Of a DNA stretch of 64,000 nucleotides, positions 43,790 to 54,099 are shown in pieces. The notes beneath the pieces were generated by a model that did not search any database, was not told the DNA's origin, and saw only the letters and a list, made by a program, of their open reading frames with translations. This DNA comes from Urophycis tenuis (Eukaryota; Chordata; Actinopteri; Gadiformes; Phycidae), in assembly GCA_036785325.1 (NCBI GenBank), contig JAXIVH010000019.1, positions 2,072,125-2,136,124 of the forward strand. The letters are read 5' to 3'. Made by a program: the position numbers and the translations under genes. Every line of letters begins with the position of its first letter. Position 1 is the first letter of the stretch.

Positions 43790-44548
43790 AGCTTGTGCTC
43801 AGAGCAGAGGGTAAGTAGCCTCATACCATTTGAGTGGCCCTGACCAATCCCATGCCTGCCAAGTACTCCCTTCCATATTCCACTGTCCTGCCCAACTCTA
43901 GTGTTAAAGTCCCCAAGCAAGAGGATCTTGTCACTCTTTAGGTTCCGGCGGAGAGCATCATCCTTGCTTCCTTTTGCTTGGCAAAAGGAGTCTTTAGACT
44001 CACTGTTGAATGGTAGAGTTGGAGCTTACACGCTGAGTAGTGTGGCATAGCGGCTCTTCTCCAGGGGGATACGGAGGGTCATCAGTCTCTCATTGATGCC
44101 TACAGTGAGGTTTGGCAGTAGTGTGTTCTTAATGGCCAGTCCCACGCCGTGCAGATGTTGTCCACTTTGGGGGATAGCCTTTCCAGTAGAAAGTGTAGCC
44201 CATGCCCTCCTCTGTTAGAGACCCCTCATCAAGGAGCCTGGTTTCACTCAGGGCGGCGATGTCGATATTATAGCGGCTCAACACGGCCGCAACCAGGGCT
44301 GTCCATCTATGAGATCGTTCAGACTTGCCAAAGGAGTCCAGGAGGGTTCTTATATTCCATGATGACAGTTTGAGGTTAAAATACTTGTTTCTTCTTTTTC
44401 TGTTTTGACCGCAGAAGTGGAATAACCCTACAGGTGCGGTAGCCTGTCCAGATGTGGTTGAGTGGGCAATGTTTAGGCCACCTTTTCTAGGCCCTTCCTC
44501 GCTTGAGGTGAGCAGTGTGGTCCCTGAGTAGGGGCTGCTCAGTCGCAC
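43790..44548 (-). pseudogene. Endonuclease N-terminus of the LINE between B and C
   Basis: From 44548: WNIRTLLDSFGKSERSHR, IDIAALSETRLLDEGSLT, YTFYWKGYPP; further on GDFNTRVGQDSGIW in another frame near 43910. Nearly identical to 22057-21300, so both LINE fragments descend from one element, copied with the cassette region. Confidence 0.75.
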
Positions 44549-45151
44549 AGGGGTCTGCCGAGAACAGCTGCCGCTCAGCCCCAGCTGTTGGCGACCAATA
44601 CCCTGTGCCGCTGACGTGCAGGGCTCTGACTAAGAGCTCCCAGTCTATTCAAACCTGCTCACGTCATCAGGCACCCCATCGCCGCCAAAGTTCAACCAGA
44701 TATAGATTCAGGTAATTTTAATTTTAAAGTGCTGTAGAGGGTGTGCTATCCCCAATGGCACTATCTTTGCCAAAATGGGGTAGGTCTGGTGGCATGGGTA
44801 AGCCCAGGACGACCAGCTCCTCATCCTAGCTGCAGGAGGCTGCCGGGACCTAGCTCTTGCTTAGGCCCGCCTATTGTGCACCGCCAGCGCATGCTTTTCT
44901 GTTGGGGTGTGCTCCCTTAGCCTTTGTCTTAAGAGACTATCCCACAAGGCAGTGGGTCTATTTGCCCATAGCTGGGGCAGTGGTTGACTGGCGTCAACCA
45001 CTCTCTGGGGCCCACTGCTGCTCCAAGATCCCCTGCAGTATAGCCTGGGACTGCAAGTTATCCAGTTCCCATGTGTGGCCACGAGGAGGCACTGCAGAAG
45101 TCTTGGTGGTGGAGAGGCTATGTACTGGCAGAGGGCGCTTACACACTCGGC

Positions 45152-45174
45152 TCACACACACACACACACACACA
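45152..45174. repeat. (CA)n tract at the 5' end of the LINE, cassette C
   Basis: Joins the LINE 5' UTR to the TPMT intron sequence (CTTGTTTAATAACC). Confidence 0.9.
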
Positions 45175-45288
45175 AACACTTGTTTAATAACCAACACAAT
45201 GCCCAATTATTCATATGAAACTATATACTATACTGCAAATTCAAAGAATGACAAATTGTAATGGCACATTTGTTTTCCTTCACCGCAG

Positions 45289-46439
45289 GTATGTCTCCCT
45301 GCTTCTGTCTCTGATGGCCAAAGACTGTAGATATCTGTTGGCCATGATGCTCTACAACCCTGAGAAGCACAAAGGTAGAGCTCCCTCATGGCACCGCCAT
45401 CCCGTCTCGCGCACAACCGGGAGAGTTGTGGAGGTCCAAGTCCTCCGCTGTGCATTCAGAAGGGGAGTTCTCTGTCTCAGCAATGGCACTCCCTTCACCG
45501 CTTCCATGGCAACACATGGAAACACATTTTTAAATACATTCCACGTGTTTCCAACGTGTTGTGAATCGCCGCTGACTCAAAGTGAGTGCCAGTAACAACG
45601 CAGACTCTCAGCCCACATCTCATTTCTTTACATCTCAGATTGGAGCTGAAACGGGGCTTTACCCGAAACACACATTGAATATAAACCTTAGCGCCAGCAT
45701 GGCAGGCTTTCCATCCCATCTTAGGAGAAAGTTGCATTGATTTTAAGTTTTGTTTCCACTGAGCTACTGCTGTTCGGGGCAGCAGTAGCTCAGTGGGTTG
45801 AGCGAGTGGACAGAGCGGGTCGTCCACCAACCGTAGTGTCGGCGGTTCGATTCCCTTGATCCCCCTCCTCCTACAACTGTCCACCTGTCGAACCCTCACA
45901 AATGTACTGATTGTATGTCGCCTTGGACAAAAGCGTCTGCTAAATGCCCCTTTACCCTTTTATTGATGTCCATATTTCTTGCAGGTCCTCCCTTCCTCGT
46001 CCCTGATGAGCAGCTCCACACGCTGTTTGGTGAGTCCCAAAGGCCAAACGCCTGTGTTCCTTTTGAGATTTCCTGATTGTGATTGTTTGGCCGTTAGCTT
46101 GCATGAACTTCAACATGCATGACGTTTAGTTAGATTGACATGATCTTGATTGTGCTAAAATTTTGACTGGATCAAAATTCAGTAAAACTTTTATGTTTGT
46201 CATTTTGTCCTTTTTAAAAATGTCAGGATGACTAGTAGCTAGTATTTTGAATGTCAATTAAATCTATCTTGGAGATTATTTCTGATATAGCATTTGAAGG
46301 TTGTTGTTGTTTTTTCTCAGGAAGCAGTTGTGACATCCAGCTGTTGGATTCTATTGATGTCCTGGACCAGAGATGGAAAGAAGCTGGCTTGGATTTCATG
46401 ACTGAAAACACTCATCTTATCACCCCCAAAAATGCTTAA
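45289..46439 (+). CDS. tpmt: Thiopurine S-methyltransferase-like 3' exons, cassette C (intact)
   Basis: Exons 45289-45374 (86 nt), 45985-46029 (45 nt) and 46321-46439 (119 nt, stop TAA 46437-46439), each with consensus acceptor and donor (GTAGAG, GTGAGT). They join in frame to 83 residues matching the TPMT C-terminus: YVSLLLSLMAKDC, NPEKHKGPPFLVPDEQ, LFGSSCDIQLLD, then a final strand ending LITPKNA. The N-terminal SAM-binding exons are not between cassettes B and C, so this is a gene fragment unless it is spliced to exons elsewhere. The intron carries a SINE (45776-45951), and the 3' UTR a short retro-insertion (46489-46678) before AATAAA at 46795. Exon sequences are under little visible decay. 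Confidence 0.85.
45776..45951 (+). repeat. tRNA-derived SINE in the TPMT intron, cassette C
   Basis: Box A TAGCTCAGTGG and box B GGTTCGATTCC at tRNA spacing, then a 3' tail GCCTTGGACAAAAGCGTCTG and CTAAATGCCCC. Its 5' end is duplicated in inverted orientation just upstream (45756-45772). Confidence 0.9.
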
Positions 46440-46488
46440 AAAGCATTTAATGTTTTATTTCTTGAAATGCATAGTTATTATCTCAATC

Positions 46489-46678
46489 AAAATGGAACCT
46501 ACAGCACATAAATGTGGACCTTGCCTTTACTTATTACTTGTTACTTGTTACTTATGATGTATTTCTTCTTTCTTCTTTCTTTTTTGTTACTTTTAATTTT
46601 TTTCTTTTAAGTCTACTGGAGCTGCTTGGACCTTGAATTTCCCCCAGGGATCAATAAATAATTTTGAATCTTTGAATC
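46489..46678 (+). mobile_element. Short LINE/SINE 3' fragment in the TPMT 3' UTR, cassette C only
   Basis: Flanked by an 11-bp direct repeat TTATCTCAATC (46478-46488 and 46679-46689). It ends GGACCTTGAATTTCCCCC, then ATCAATAAATAATTTTGAATC, a LINE-type 3' end. Confidence 0.8.
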
Positions 46679-46794
46679 TTATCTCAATCTTTTATCTGCC
46701 TATATCCATGAACAATTTGGACCAAGCATTGGATGTCATTTTTCTCATGTTTAACTTTACAGGAAAGTAGTTGCATTTTGTGTGAGCTGAACTG

Positions 46795-46800
46795 AATAAA
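46795..46800 (+). promoter_or_regulatory. Poly(A) signal of the TPMT-like gene, cassette C
   Basis: GAACTGAATAAATAATTATTG. D has the same hexamer; in B it reads GAACAAATAA and is lost. Confidence 0.6.
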
Positions 46801-46879
46801 TAATTATTGTCATAAAGGCTGTTGTTGTTTTTATTTGTCTAATATATTGACTTGTGGTACAGAAAAAAGATGCTTGCTC

Positions 46880-46920
46880 GCCATTGGCTGTTGCTAAGAT
46901 ACGTTGGTAAACAACCAAGT
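46880..46920 (+). promoter_or_regulatory. Possible promoter segment (CCAAT box) of the small unit, cassette C
   Basis: GCCATTGGCTGTTGCTAAGATACG contains an inverted CCAAT motif about 110 bp before the first ATG considered. In cassette B a solo LTR separates this box from the exon. No TATA box seen; weak evidence. Confidence 0.25.
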
Positions 46921-46995
46921 CAGGAGGAAGACATCTTGCGAAGGTCTAGTGACGATGAGGTGTCACAACTCTGCTCTAAAACCAAACCTAGTCCG

Positions 46996-47198
46996 ATGAA
47001 ACGCACCTTTGTTACACTTCAGTTGTCTTATACCGACGTGAATAGACCCTGTGTCGTGGGTGATCAAACCATTAAGGTGGAGCGGAGAAACGACACCAGG
47101 TGAGGTCGACACGGAAACATAATTTAAGTGTTTGCTGTGTTATTTACACGCCTGTTTGTAATGTGTTCTGCTTTCTTTGCAGCGATTTAAAACGGTAA
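46996..47198 (+). CDS. Small unidentified two-exon unit, cassette C
   Basis: Exon 46996-47099 (MKRTFVTLQLSYTDVNRP...VERRNDT) ends at a donor CCAG/GTGAGG; the second exon starts 47183 after TTTCTTTGCAG and reaches TAA at 47196-47198 (SDLKR). The frame is also open upstream to 46852 (EEDILRRSSDDEVSQLCSKT), so the start is uncertain. An alternative donor at 47075 (ATTAAG/GTGGAG) would instead join to RFKTVNELKERRNPEVGLQD and a stop near 47260. The unit is well conserved between C and D. I do not recognise the family; it may also be part of the gene whose last exon is at 50520. Confidence 0.4.
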
Positions 47199-47367
47199 AT
47201 GAGTTGAAGGAAAGACGCAACCCCGAAGTCGGTTTGCAGGACGTCAGCATGTCAGGGTAGCCCATCATGAGTTATTGATTACTTACCAATCATTTGCCCA
47301 CAATCAAGCTATCAACACACACGTCCCATGGCCCGTAGAGAACGCAGGCCTGCATGTGCACATCTTT

Positions 47368-50332
47368 GGTCTCCCCCGCAAAATCACCTTCCGGAACATC
47401 AAGAACATCAACACCCAGGCTCTCACACAATGCATCAACTCCCTCCTCCCACCAGCCCCATTTTCCTCCCCCGACGACCTGGTCACCCACTACAACTCCA
47501 ACCTCAAGAACCTCCTCGACACCTTGGCTCCATCAAAAACACGCTCCGTCTCCTTTTCACGCTCTGCCCCTTGGTTCACCCCTGCTCTCCGTTCCCTCAA
47601 AACCAAAACCTGCCAATTTGAACGCCTCTCCAGAAAAACCGGTCTCACTATTCACAAAGATCTGCTCCACAATCATCTCCTCCTCTACAAAGACGCCCTC
47701 TCCTCAGCCAAAACCGCCTACTACACTTGACTCATAATCATCTACTGCCAACCACACCAGGTCTCTGTTTTTCCTTGTCAATAAACTCACTCTCCCCCCG
47801 GACCCTCTGGCTTCCCTCCCCCTCTCTGACAACTTCTGCAACTCCCTACTGTCCTTCTTCAATATGAAAACCTCCAGGATCCACAATGAACTGTCCAACC
47901 CCTCTGCCACCAGCCCTTTACCAGCCCTTCCTGCCCTCACCTGGTCCCACCCCCTCTCCTCTTTCACATTCCCCTCCATCACCGAAGTCGCCTCCCTTAT
48001 TTCCAAATCAAAACCTTCCACCTGCCACCTGGACCCCCTCCCCTCCCCCCTCGTCAAAGCCTGCCTCCCCTCCCTGGCTCCACTTATTACTACCATCATC
48101 CACTCCTCCCTCTCCTCTGGTATATTCCCCTCATCGTTGAAATCTGCAGCCATCTCCCCCATCCTCAAGAAACCCAGCGCTGACCCACAGGACTTCAATA
48201 ACCTCCGATCCATCTCCTATCTCCCCTTCCTGTCCAAAATCCTGGAAAAAACTGTTGCATCACAGCTCCACTCCCATCTCTCCCATAACAATCTCTTTGA
48301 AAAGTTCCAATCCGGTTTCCGTCCCCACCACAGTACTGAAACAGCCCTCATCAAAATCACAAACGACCTCCTCCTTGCTGCTGACACCGGTTCCCTCTCA
48401 ATCCTCATCCTCCTGGACCTTAGCGCTGCATTTGACACCATCTCCCAAACCATCCTCCTGGACAGACTCACCACCATTGGCATTACTGGTACACCCCACC
48501 TCTGATTCACGTCCTACCTCTCCGCCCGGTCACAGTTCATCAAAATCAGTTCCCACAGCTCCCGTCCATCCCCTGTCACTTCTGGCATCCCCCAAGATTC
48601 TGTCCTTGGCCCCATCCTCTTCATCATCTACATCCTCCCCCTCGGTCAAATCTTCCGGAAACACAACATCCTCTTCCACTGCTACGCCGACGATACACAG
48701 CTCTACCTCTCCACCTCGCCCACCGCTCACTCGCCCCCCACTTCCCTCCTCAACTGTCTGACTGATCTTACCGCATGGTTCACATCTAATCTCCTCCAAC
48801 TCAACAGCAGCAAAACAGAAATCCTCCTGGTCGGAACTAGGGATGCAAACAATTAATCGATTATCGATTAATTATCGATAAGAAATTACTTGATTAAAAT
48901 AAATTACTTGCAATTAATTGCGTTTTGAACCCGTAATTCCCTGCTAGTCTGTGTGAGGGCGCGCTTGACGCTAGACGTACTTGACGCACACGCGGGAACA
49001 CAAGCGAAGCGACAACAACAAACAAACGAGAAGCGGTACACTGACAGGATGAAGAGGGCAAGACGGAGTGCAGTTTGGAGTCACTTTAAGTTAATTAATG
49101 ACGACGAAGACGCCAAATCCACGAAATGTGGAAGCATTTTAAGGTACAACAACTCCACAACTTCACTGAATTACCACCTAAATATGTCACATTCAGCCAT
49201 GCTACAAGCAGCGAGTGGTTCCTCTCAGCCTACAATCAATCAAGAGCTACGACAATCCAGTCCTGGTCTACTAATGTTATTGTGATATTGTCACATTTCC
49301 CAGTTTAAGGGGGATTATAAATGCTGCTAATCGTCCACATGTGACACTGTATTTACTTTTCTGATATTGATGATTCTGATATTTTCTATTCAGAATATGT
49401 TTGATATTCTATCAAAATCTTATTCCCTGCCCTCAAGTGAGCCCAGAATAAAACTTTGATTAAGGAATATGATTTGCATTTTTTCTTTATATCATAAGGA
49501 AGATAGCATTTTATGTCATGTATACAGTAGGGAAATTCAGGTTCTCAGAAAAATTGCCGCTTATCAATTAATCGATCATCGATCGATAAGATGAAACAAC
49601 TATCGATTAATGAATTACTCGATAATTTGCATCCCTAGTCGGAACCAAACACACCCTGTCCACCTCCCATAACCTCACCCTCTCCATCAACAATACCTCA
49701 ATCTCCCCTTCAGCACAGGTCAAGGGTCTCCTAGACTCCACCCTCTTCCTCCAGGCCCACATCAACTACATCACCAGATCCGCCTACTTCCACCTCCGCA
49801 ATATCAACCGCCTACGCCCCTCCCTCACACCCAGTTCAGCAGCCATCCTCATTCACTCCCTGGTGACATCCCGACTGGACTACTGCAACTCCCTCTTCTC
49901 CGGTCTCCCAGTCAAAACCCTCCGTAAACTGCAACTTGTCCAGAATGCTGCAGCCCGGATCATCTCCAAAACCCCCACCTCCTGCCACATCACTCCTGTC
50001 CTCCACCGACTCCACTGGCTCCCCATCCGTCACCGCATCACCTTCAAAATACTCCTGCTCACCTTCAAAGCCCTGCACCACCTTGCCCCCCCCCTACATC
50101 TCCGATCTCCTCCACATCCATGTCCCTCCCCGCTCCCTCCGCTCCTCCTCATCACTTTCACTATCCGTTCCTGCTGCCCACCTCACATCATTCAGTCATC
50201 GCTCCTTCAGCTGTTCAGCCCCTCGCCTCTGGAACTCCCTCCCCCCCCCACATCAGGAACATCCCCACCGCCACCCAATTCAAAACTGCCATAAAAACTC
50301 ACCTCTTCACCCTGGCCTACCCCCATCTTTGA
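47368..50332 (+). pseudogene. L2 ORF2 remnants, copy C
   Basis: Pieces: 47368-47730 (FSRSAPWFTPALRSLK, KTGLTIHKDLL) ending in a TGA; 47864-48505 (KPSTCHLDPLPSPLVK, RSISYLPFLSKILEK, FQSGFRPHHSTETALIK, LLDLSAAFDTIS), stopping after GTPHL; 48506-48835 (PILFIIYILPLGQIF, HCYADDTQLYLST; the PQGS box reads PQDS); then, after the hAT element, the C-terminal domain to 50294, with one extra C near 50090 shifting the end to 50332. Copy D has the same stops, so they predate the duplication; the extra C is specific to C. Confidence 0.85.
48838..49637 (+). mobile_element. Non-autonomous hAT element with BED finger, copy C
   Basis: Same 800-bp element and 8-bp duplication GTCGGAAC (48830-48837, 49638-49645) as in A and D. 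The BED finger is damaged: the first zinc-binding Cys codon region reads STKCG instead of CTICG. Confidence 0.9.
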
Positions 50333-50519
50333 CATAACATGTTTGTTATTGTTGTTATTGTTGTTTTTTTATATGTATATATTTGTAAATGTGCTATGTA
50401 AAGCGACCTTGAGGTCACGAAAGGCGCTCAACAAATAAAATGCATTATTATTATTATTATTAATATTTGACAACGTTTCAATATACGAAAACTGATCTTT
50501 GGCGTTTTTCCTCCCATAG

Positions 50520-50649
50520 ATCTCCCAACTTTGGTGGTTCGACCACCAGGGGGCGACGGGGCCCAAAGAAGTGTCAGCTGTCGGACGTGAAGCCCACCCA
50601 GCCCGGACAGAGCGGCTCGGTCACCCTGGAGCACGTCAAAAGCAAGTAA
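50520..50649 (+). CDS. Terminal coding exon of an unidentified gene, cassette C
   Basis: Same exon as at 2201-2330, acceptor CCCATAG, stop 50647-50649; one Glu to Gln change (KPTQPGQ). It follows the L2 insertion, which lies in the presumed upstream intron. Confidence 0.55.
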
Positions 50650-50852
50650 CACACGTTCAACCAGGCAGAAGTTATTTCAGAACTTCATATTAGGGTATAA
50701 GGCCCAATACGTGATTCAGGGAAGACGTAGAGTTAGAACAGAGAATGCTGGTAAAAGAAAGCAGCCGGCCTGCAGGAAACAGATGTGCAGAGTGGCTTAC
50801 AGGCCGGCATTAAGAGGCACAAAGCTGGTTCACCAAACTGTTCAGGCTATGA

Positions 50853-51002
50853 GGTCATTTTACATGTGTGTGGATTTCAAGGCCAACTGAATCTAAAATA
50901 AATGTTTTGAATTGAATGAATTTGAATGAATTTTACACTTTGGATGAAACGGACCGCAATGCTTTTTACGTCATACCACGTGTGTCAAATCAGTCTCACA
51001 TA
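50853..51002. mobile_element. Insertion of about 150 bp in the RNase C 3' UTR
   Basis: Sequence absent from A, B and D between CTGTTCAGGCTA and AGTAATACAATTAC. It includes AATAAATGTTTTGAATTGAA, resembling a LINE or SINE tail. Not classified. Confidence 0.5.
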
Positions 51003-51105
51003 AGTAATACAATTACTAAACCCTGAACATGGGACACCAAAAGGCCCTGCTGTCAAAAGGGAGTGACTGACTGCAGGGAGGCAGAAGCTGGGCTGACTCA
51101 GCCAA

Positions 51106-51648
51106 TCACGGCCTGCCAGTCTGGCGGCGCCTGCCAGTCACGCGCCGCCTGCCAGTCAGGCAGCCCCCTGCGTTGTTGTCAGGCCTGTCGTTGTCTGGGT
51201 TTCTCTGGAAGTGGACGGGCCGACACCGGTTGTTCACCTTGTCGCAGGCCAGAATCAGGTGCTTTGTCTCTCTGACGACATTGCACACTCCTCCTCCCTG
51301 GCACTCCACGGTGGTGAAGCTGAAGGGCTTGCGGCTGATGCACAGGTTTCCCTCGTAGCGCAGCCCTCCCCGGTCGCTGCACACATCCAACACCCGCTGC
51401 CGGTCGCGGTGGCGGAGGAAGGACTGCAAGGGCCGCACCAAGTTGGCACCTATGAGGTAGTTATTCCACTCGTTCTGGTCGAGGGTGGTGGGCGTGTCCC
51501 AGCGGACGTGCCGCCGGAGGAAGGTGTTAAACTTGACTATTTTGTTCTTGGTGCTGCACGGTTGTTCCTTAACGTTGCGTATGGCCACGGAGTGGTGCCA
51601 CAAGCAGAGACACAGCAGGACCAGGGAGATGCAGCGCTGGGCCTCCAT
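51106..51648 (-). CDS. Secreted RNase A-superfamily protein, copy C (long basic tail)
   Basis: 180 residues: signal peptide of 22, then a distinct N-terminus (IRNVKEQPCSTKNKIVKF) compared with A, B and D. His47 in FLRRHV and His146 in CRPVHFQ are kept; Arg72 replaces the catalytic Lys (VRPLQSF). The C-terminus is extended to GGCLTGRRRVTGRRRQTGRP by in-frame tandem repetition of a 24-nt segment (GCCTGCCAGTC...), adding six arginines. The mature protein is strongly basic, as in several RNases with membrane- or microbe-directed activity; that role is an inference. The poly(A) hexamer used by the other copies reads AATAAC here (50670-50675), and 150 bp is inserted in the 3' UTR. Confidence 0.85.
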   Translation of the reverse strand: MEAQRCISLVLLCLCLWHHSVAIRNVKEQPCSTKNKIVKFNTFLRRHVRWDTPTTLDQNEWNNYLIGANLVRPLQSFLRHRDRQRVLDVCSDRGGLRYEGNLCISRKPFSFTTVECQGGGVCNVVRETKHLILACDKVNNRCRPVHFQRNPDNDRPDNNAGGCLTGRRRVTGRRRQTGRP

Positions 51649-51779
51649 CACTCTGGTGACCTGCAAACACCCGCGGGGCCACATTGGTCTCTGACAGAGA
51701 AGGACAGCGCAGGCTGTGCCCCTCTCTGTCTCTCTGTCTCTGTTTCTCTCTCTCTACCTTTCTGTCTCTCACTTCGACC

Positions 51780-52062
51780 ACTACTGGTACCACCGCTAGT
51801 ACCACTACTGGTACCACCGCTGGTACCACTACTGGTACCCCTACTGCTACTACTACTGGTACCACCACTGGTACTACTACTGGTACCACTACTGGTACTA
51901 CTACTGGTACCACTACTGGTACTACTACTGGTACTACTACTGGTACCACTACTGTTACTACTACTGGTACCATTACTGGTACCACTACTGGTAATAATAC
52001 TGGTACCATTACTGGTACCACTACCGGTAATACTACTGGTAATACTACTGGTACTAGTACAT
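51780..52062. repeat. 12-bp minisatellite, copy C (about 23 units)
   Basis: GGTACYACYRCT units upstream of the RNase gene, intermediate in length between A/D and B. Confidence 0.93.
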
Positions 52063-52804
52063 TCAGTAAATTAATTCAATCTTTCAGCTTTGACAGTATT
52101 ACAGGTTGGCTTCTAACTAACCTGTAATCTTTCCTAAGATACATCCTAAATTTCTCTCTGCTTCTTTAGGCAAAGCTGTTCAGCTTCAGATTCTGTCAGT
52201 TTTACATTTGAGTTTTTCACCAGTGTAGTTCAATACATTTGAGCCTTCTGATATTTTGTGGGAATTCCTTTCACTTTCATTTCCATTTCAATGCTACATT
52301 TTCAGCAAAGCTTTGAGATTTCCTTCAGCTGTAAGCATTCACTAGACTGTCTGCACGAAAGGGAATTTCAGCAACAGAAACCATCCAAATATTAAAACAT
52401 TCAGCTCTTTACACAAATGATGGCAACATATTGAGCTTTTTTCTATCTTTTCTACGTTTAAAAATATCACATTTAAAACAAAAACACTCACACTGTAACT
52501 CAAGGGGATGATTCAAACCCTCTTCTATCTACTCTATCTATTCTACTCTCTTCTGCTGCACTTCTGCTTTATTTCAACTTTAAACGGGTAAGAAGCCTTT
52601 CACATTTTCAACATAGTTCTACTTTTTTTATTCTTTTAACATTTTTTAACAATGACAGTTTAAGTTTGATGCTACTTCCCCTCCTTTACTGAGTTTATAA
52701 GAGGTGTTTATTGCTTACCTCAGTGGGGCTCTCTGTTATCAGTTCTGCTCAACAATGACTTCACTTCACAGGCTCAGTCTCTGTCTCTTCCCCCTCCCTC
52801 TCTG

Positions 52805-52806
<2 letters not shown>
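52063..52806. other. Conserved cassette spacer, cassette C
   Basis: Non-coding, collinear with 37078-37797. No gene seen. Confidence 0.6.

Positions 52807-52859
<53 letters not shown>
52807..52859. repeat. (CT)n microsatellite, cassette C
   Basis: Pure CT tract following CTCTGAAT. Confidence 0.95.
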
Positions 52860-52862
<3 letters not shown>

Positions 52863-53485
52863 GCTCCAGGTTTATTTCATGTTGTTTTGTCGTCCTTACA
52901 CTGTGATTAACAACACCTTTTTCCCTGCAAAAGTGTGTTTTTCAGGTTTCATTCAGCTGTCAGCAGTCACACGCCTTTTCTGGAGGAAATGCATTTCTTT
53001 CCTGGTCATGCACTGTGACCCGAACTCCATGAGCTGCATGGGAACAGATTTCCAAGTTACGACAGTAAATGTCTCACCTTTGTAGTCATCGTTATCAACA
53101 TTAGATTCGTCTTTTGGAGGCTTATAGAAACTCCATCAATGTAGATGTTTCGATTGATGTCAGCCCATAATAGTGATGAAAACAGACCAAACTCCAGCCA
53201 GGCCTGATCTTTACTCCTCAGCTCTGTGTGCTGTGTCTATGACATGGATATCTCAAAAGTGTTTCTGCTATGAAACACGTGGACGTCCTCGTGTCAGGGG
53301 TCCACTCTGCAGCATCACAGTCCGCTGCTGCTGCGTGAGGATGCAGAGGGCCCAGGACAACAGCCTCCCAGCTGGATGTGCAGCAGCCATTTTGACATGC
53401 TTCTGTTTTCAGGGGTGGCTTTTGGGGTCCTGCGGAAGTGCCTCAGTCTACCCATCCCACGCTGCTTCCAGGATGTTTTACAGTA
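52860..53485. other. Spacer between (CT)n and (CA)n, cassette C
   Basis: Shared with 37940-38815. It contains one unit of the 19-bp repeat and an exon-like stretch at 53413-53482 with good splice signals but no recognised product. Confidence 0.5.
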
Positions 53486-53490
53486 AGGTA

Positions 53491-53508
53491 CACACACACA
53501 CACGCACG

Positions 53509-53569
<61 letters not shown>
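53491..53569. repeat. (CA)n tract before the LINE remnant, cassette C/D boundary
   Basis: A CA tract with a CGCACGCACG interruption, again directly next to the 3' end of the C2H2-tailed LINE. Confidence 0.93.
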
Positions 53570-53576
<7 letters not shown>

Positions 53577-53745
53577 CTTGCTTGCCTGCTTGCTTGCAGT
53601 TGTCCATCGAGTCCGATGATGACATCGACTTTTGTCTGTTACCGGTGAGTTCTCTGATGGCTGAAAAGCCCAATCCTGGATCTACAGGTTCTGTTGCAGA
53701 TGTGGCATGTATACATGGTGATGATGTTGCTGGAAGTCATGGGTA
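53570..53745 (-). mobile_element. 3' terminal fragment of the C2H2-tailed LINE
   Basis: The minus strand reads MYTCHICNRTC plus RSRIGLFSHQRTH, the same terminal finger as at 38939-39010, then the 3' UTR and (TG)n. The rest of the LINE is missing, replaced by a hAT piece. Confidence 0.8.
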
Positions 53746-54000
53746 GGGTTGAGCACCGAAACCCGGTGCCAGTAGGGCACCGGTTCCGACATAAACGGTT
53801 GTAACGAGACCGAATAAGAATGCAAATTTAGGTGTGTCATTTCGGTTTGTGACTTTTTTTTAACACCCCATGGGGCTGCGGGCGGCGTCAACCTGCGTGA
53901 CGTCAGTGCCGCTACGCTGTACACTTGTTGATCAGATCATCAGAACTGATAGCAGTGAGAGGATCATTGAAGCCAAAATGTCAAATGTCAAATGTCTGTA
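53746..54000 (+). mobile_element. hAT end fragment joined to the TPMT intron, cassette D
   Basis: It starts TAGGGTTGAGCACCGAAACC with GGTGCC repeats, a known type of fish hAT (ZBED-like) terminus. It joins the TPMT intron near ATGTATGTATTTTGAATGTC, so TPMT exons 1 and 2 of the cassette are deleted in D. Confidence 0.65.
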
Positions 54001-54099
54001 TGTATGGTGTATGTATGTATGTATTTTGAATGTCAATGAAATCTATCTTGGAGATTATTTCTGATATCGCATTTGAAGGTTGTTGTTGTTTTTTCTCAG

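Larger units (their letters stand above)
38887..45151 (-). mobile_element. C2H2-tailed LINE between cassettes B and C, with nested insertions
   Basis: The minus strand, from 45151 down, has 5' UTR, endonuclease (44548-43276 region), reverse transcriptase (42925-41938 and 39890-39700) and C-terminal domain with a zinc finger (39690-38939). Insertions at 39895-41848 and about 42994-43256 are later arrivals. It is flanked by (CA)n on both sides. Confidence 0.82.
47368..50462 (+). mobile_element. L2-clade LINE, copy C
   Basis: Inserted right after CATGTGCACATCTTT; cassette B shows the empty site, where CATCTTT runs straight into AATATTTGACAACG. The element is 5'-truncated, starting in the endonuclease-RT linker, and ends (ATT)n. 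It carries the 800-bp hAT element at 48838-49637. Confidence 0.9.

Noticed and set aside
53413..53482. Possible internal exon (TTTTCAG before, GTAAGG after)
   Set aside because: Splice signals are good, but no frame resembles TPMT or any other protein, and the donor is lost in cassette B.
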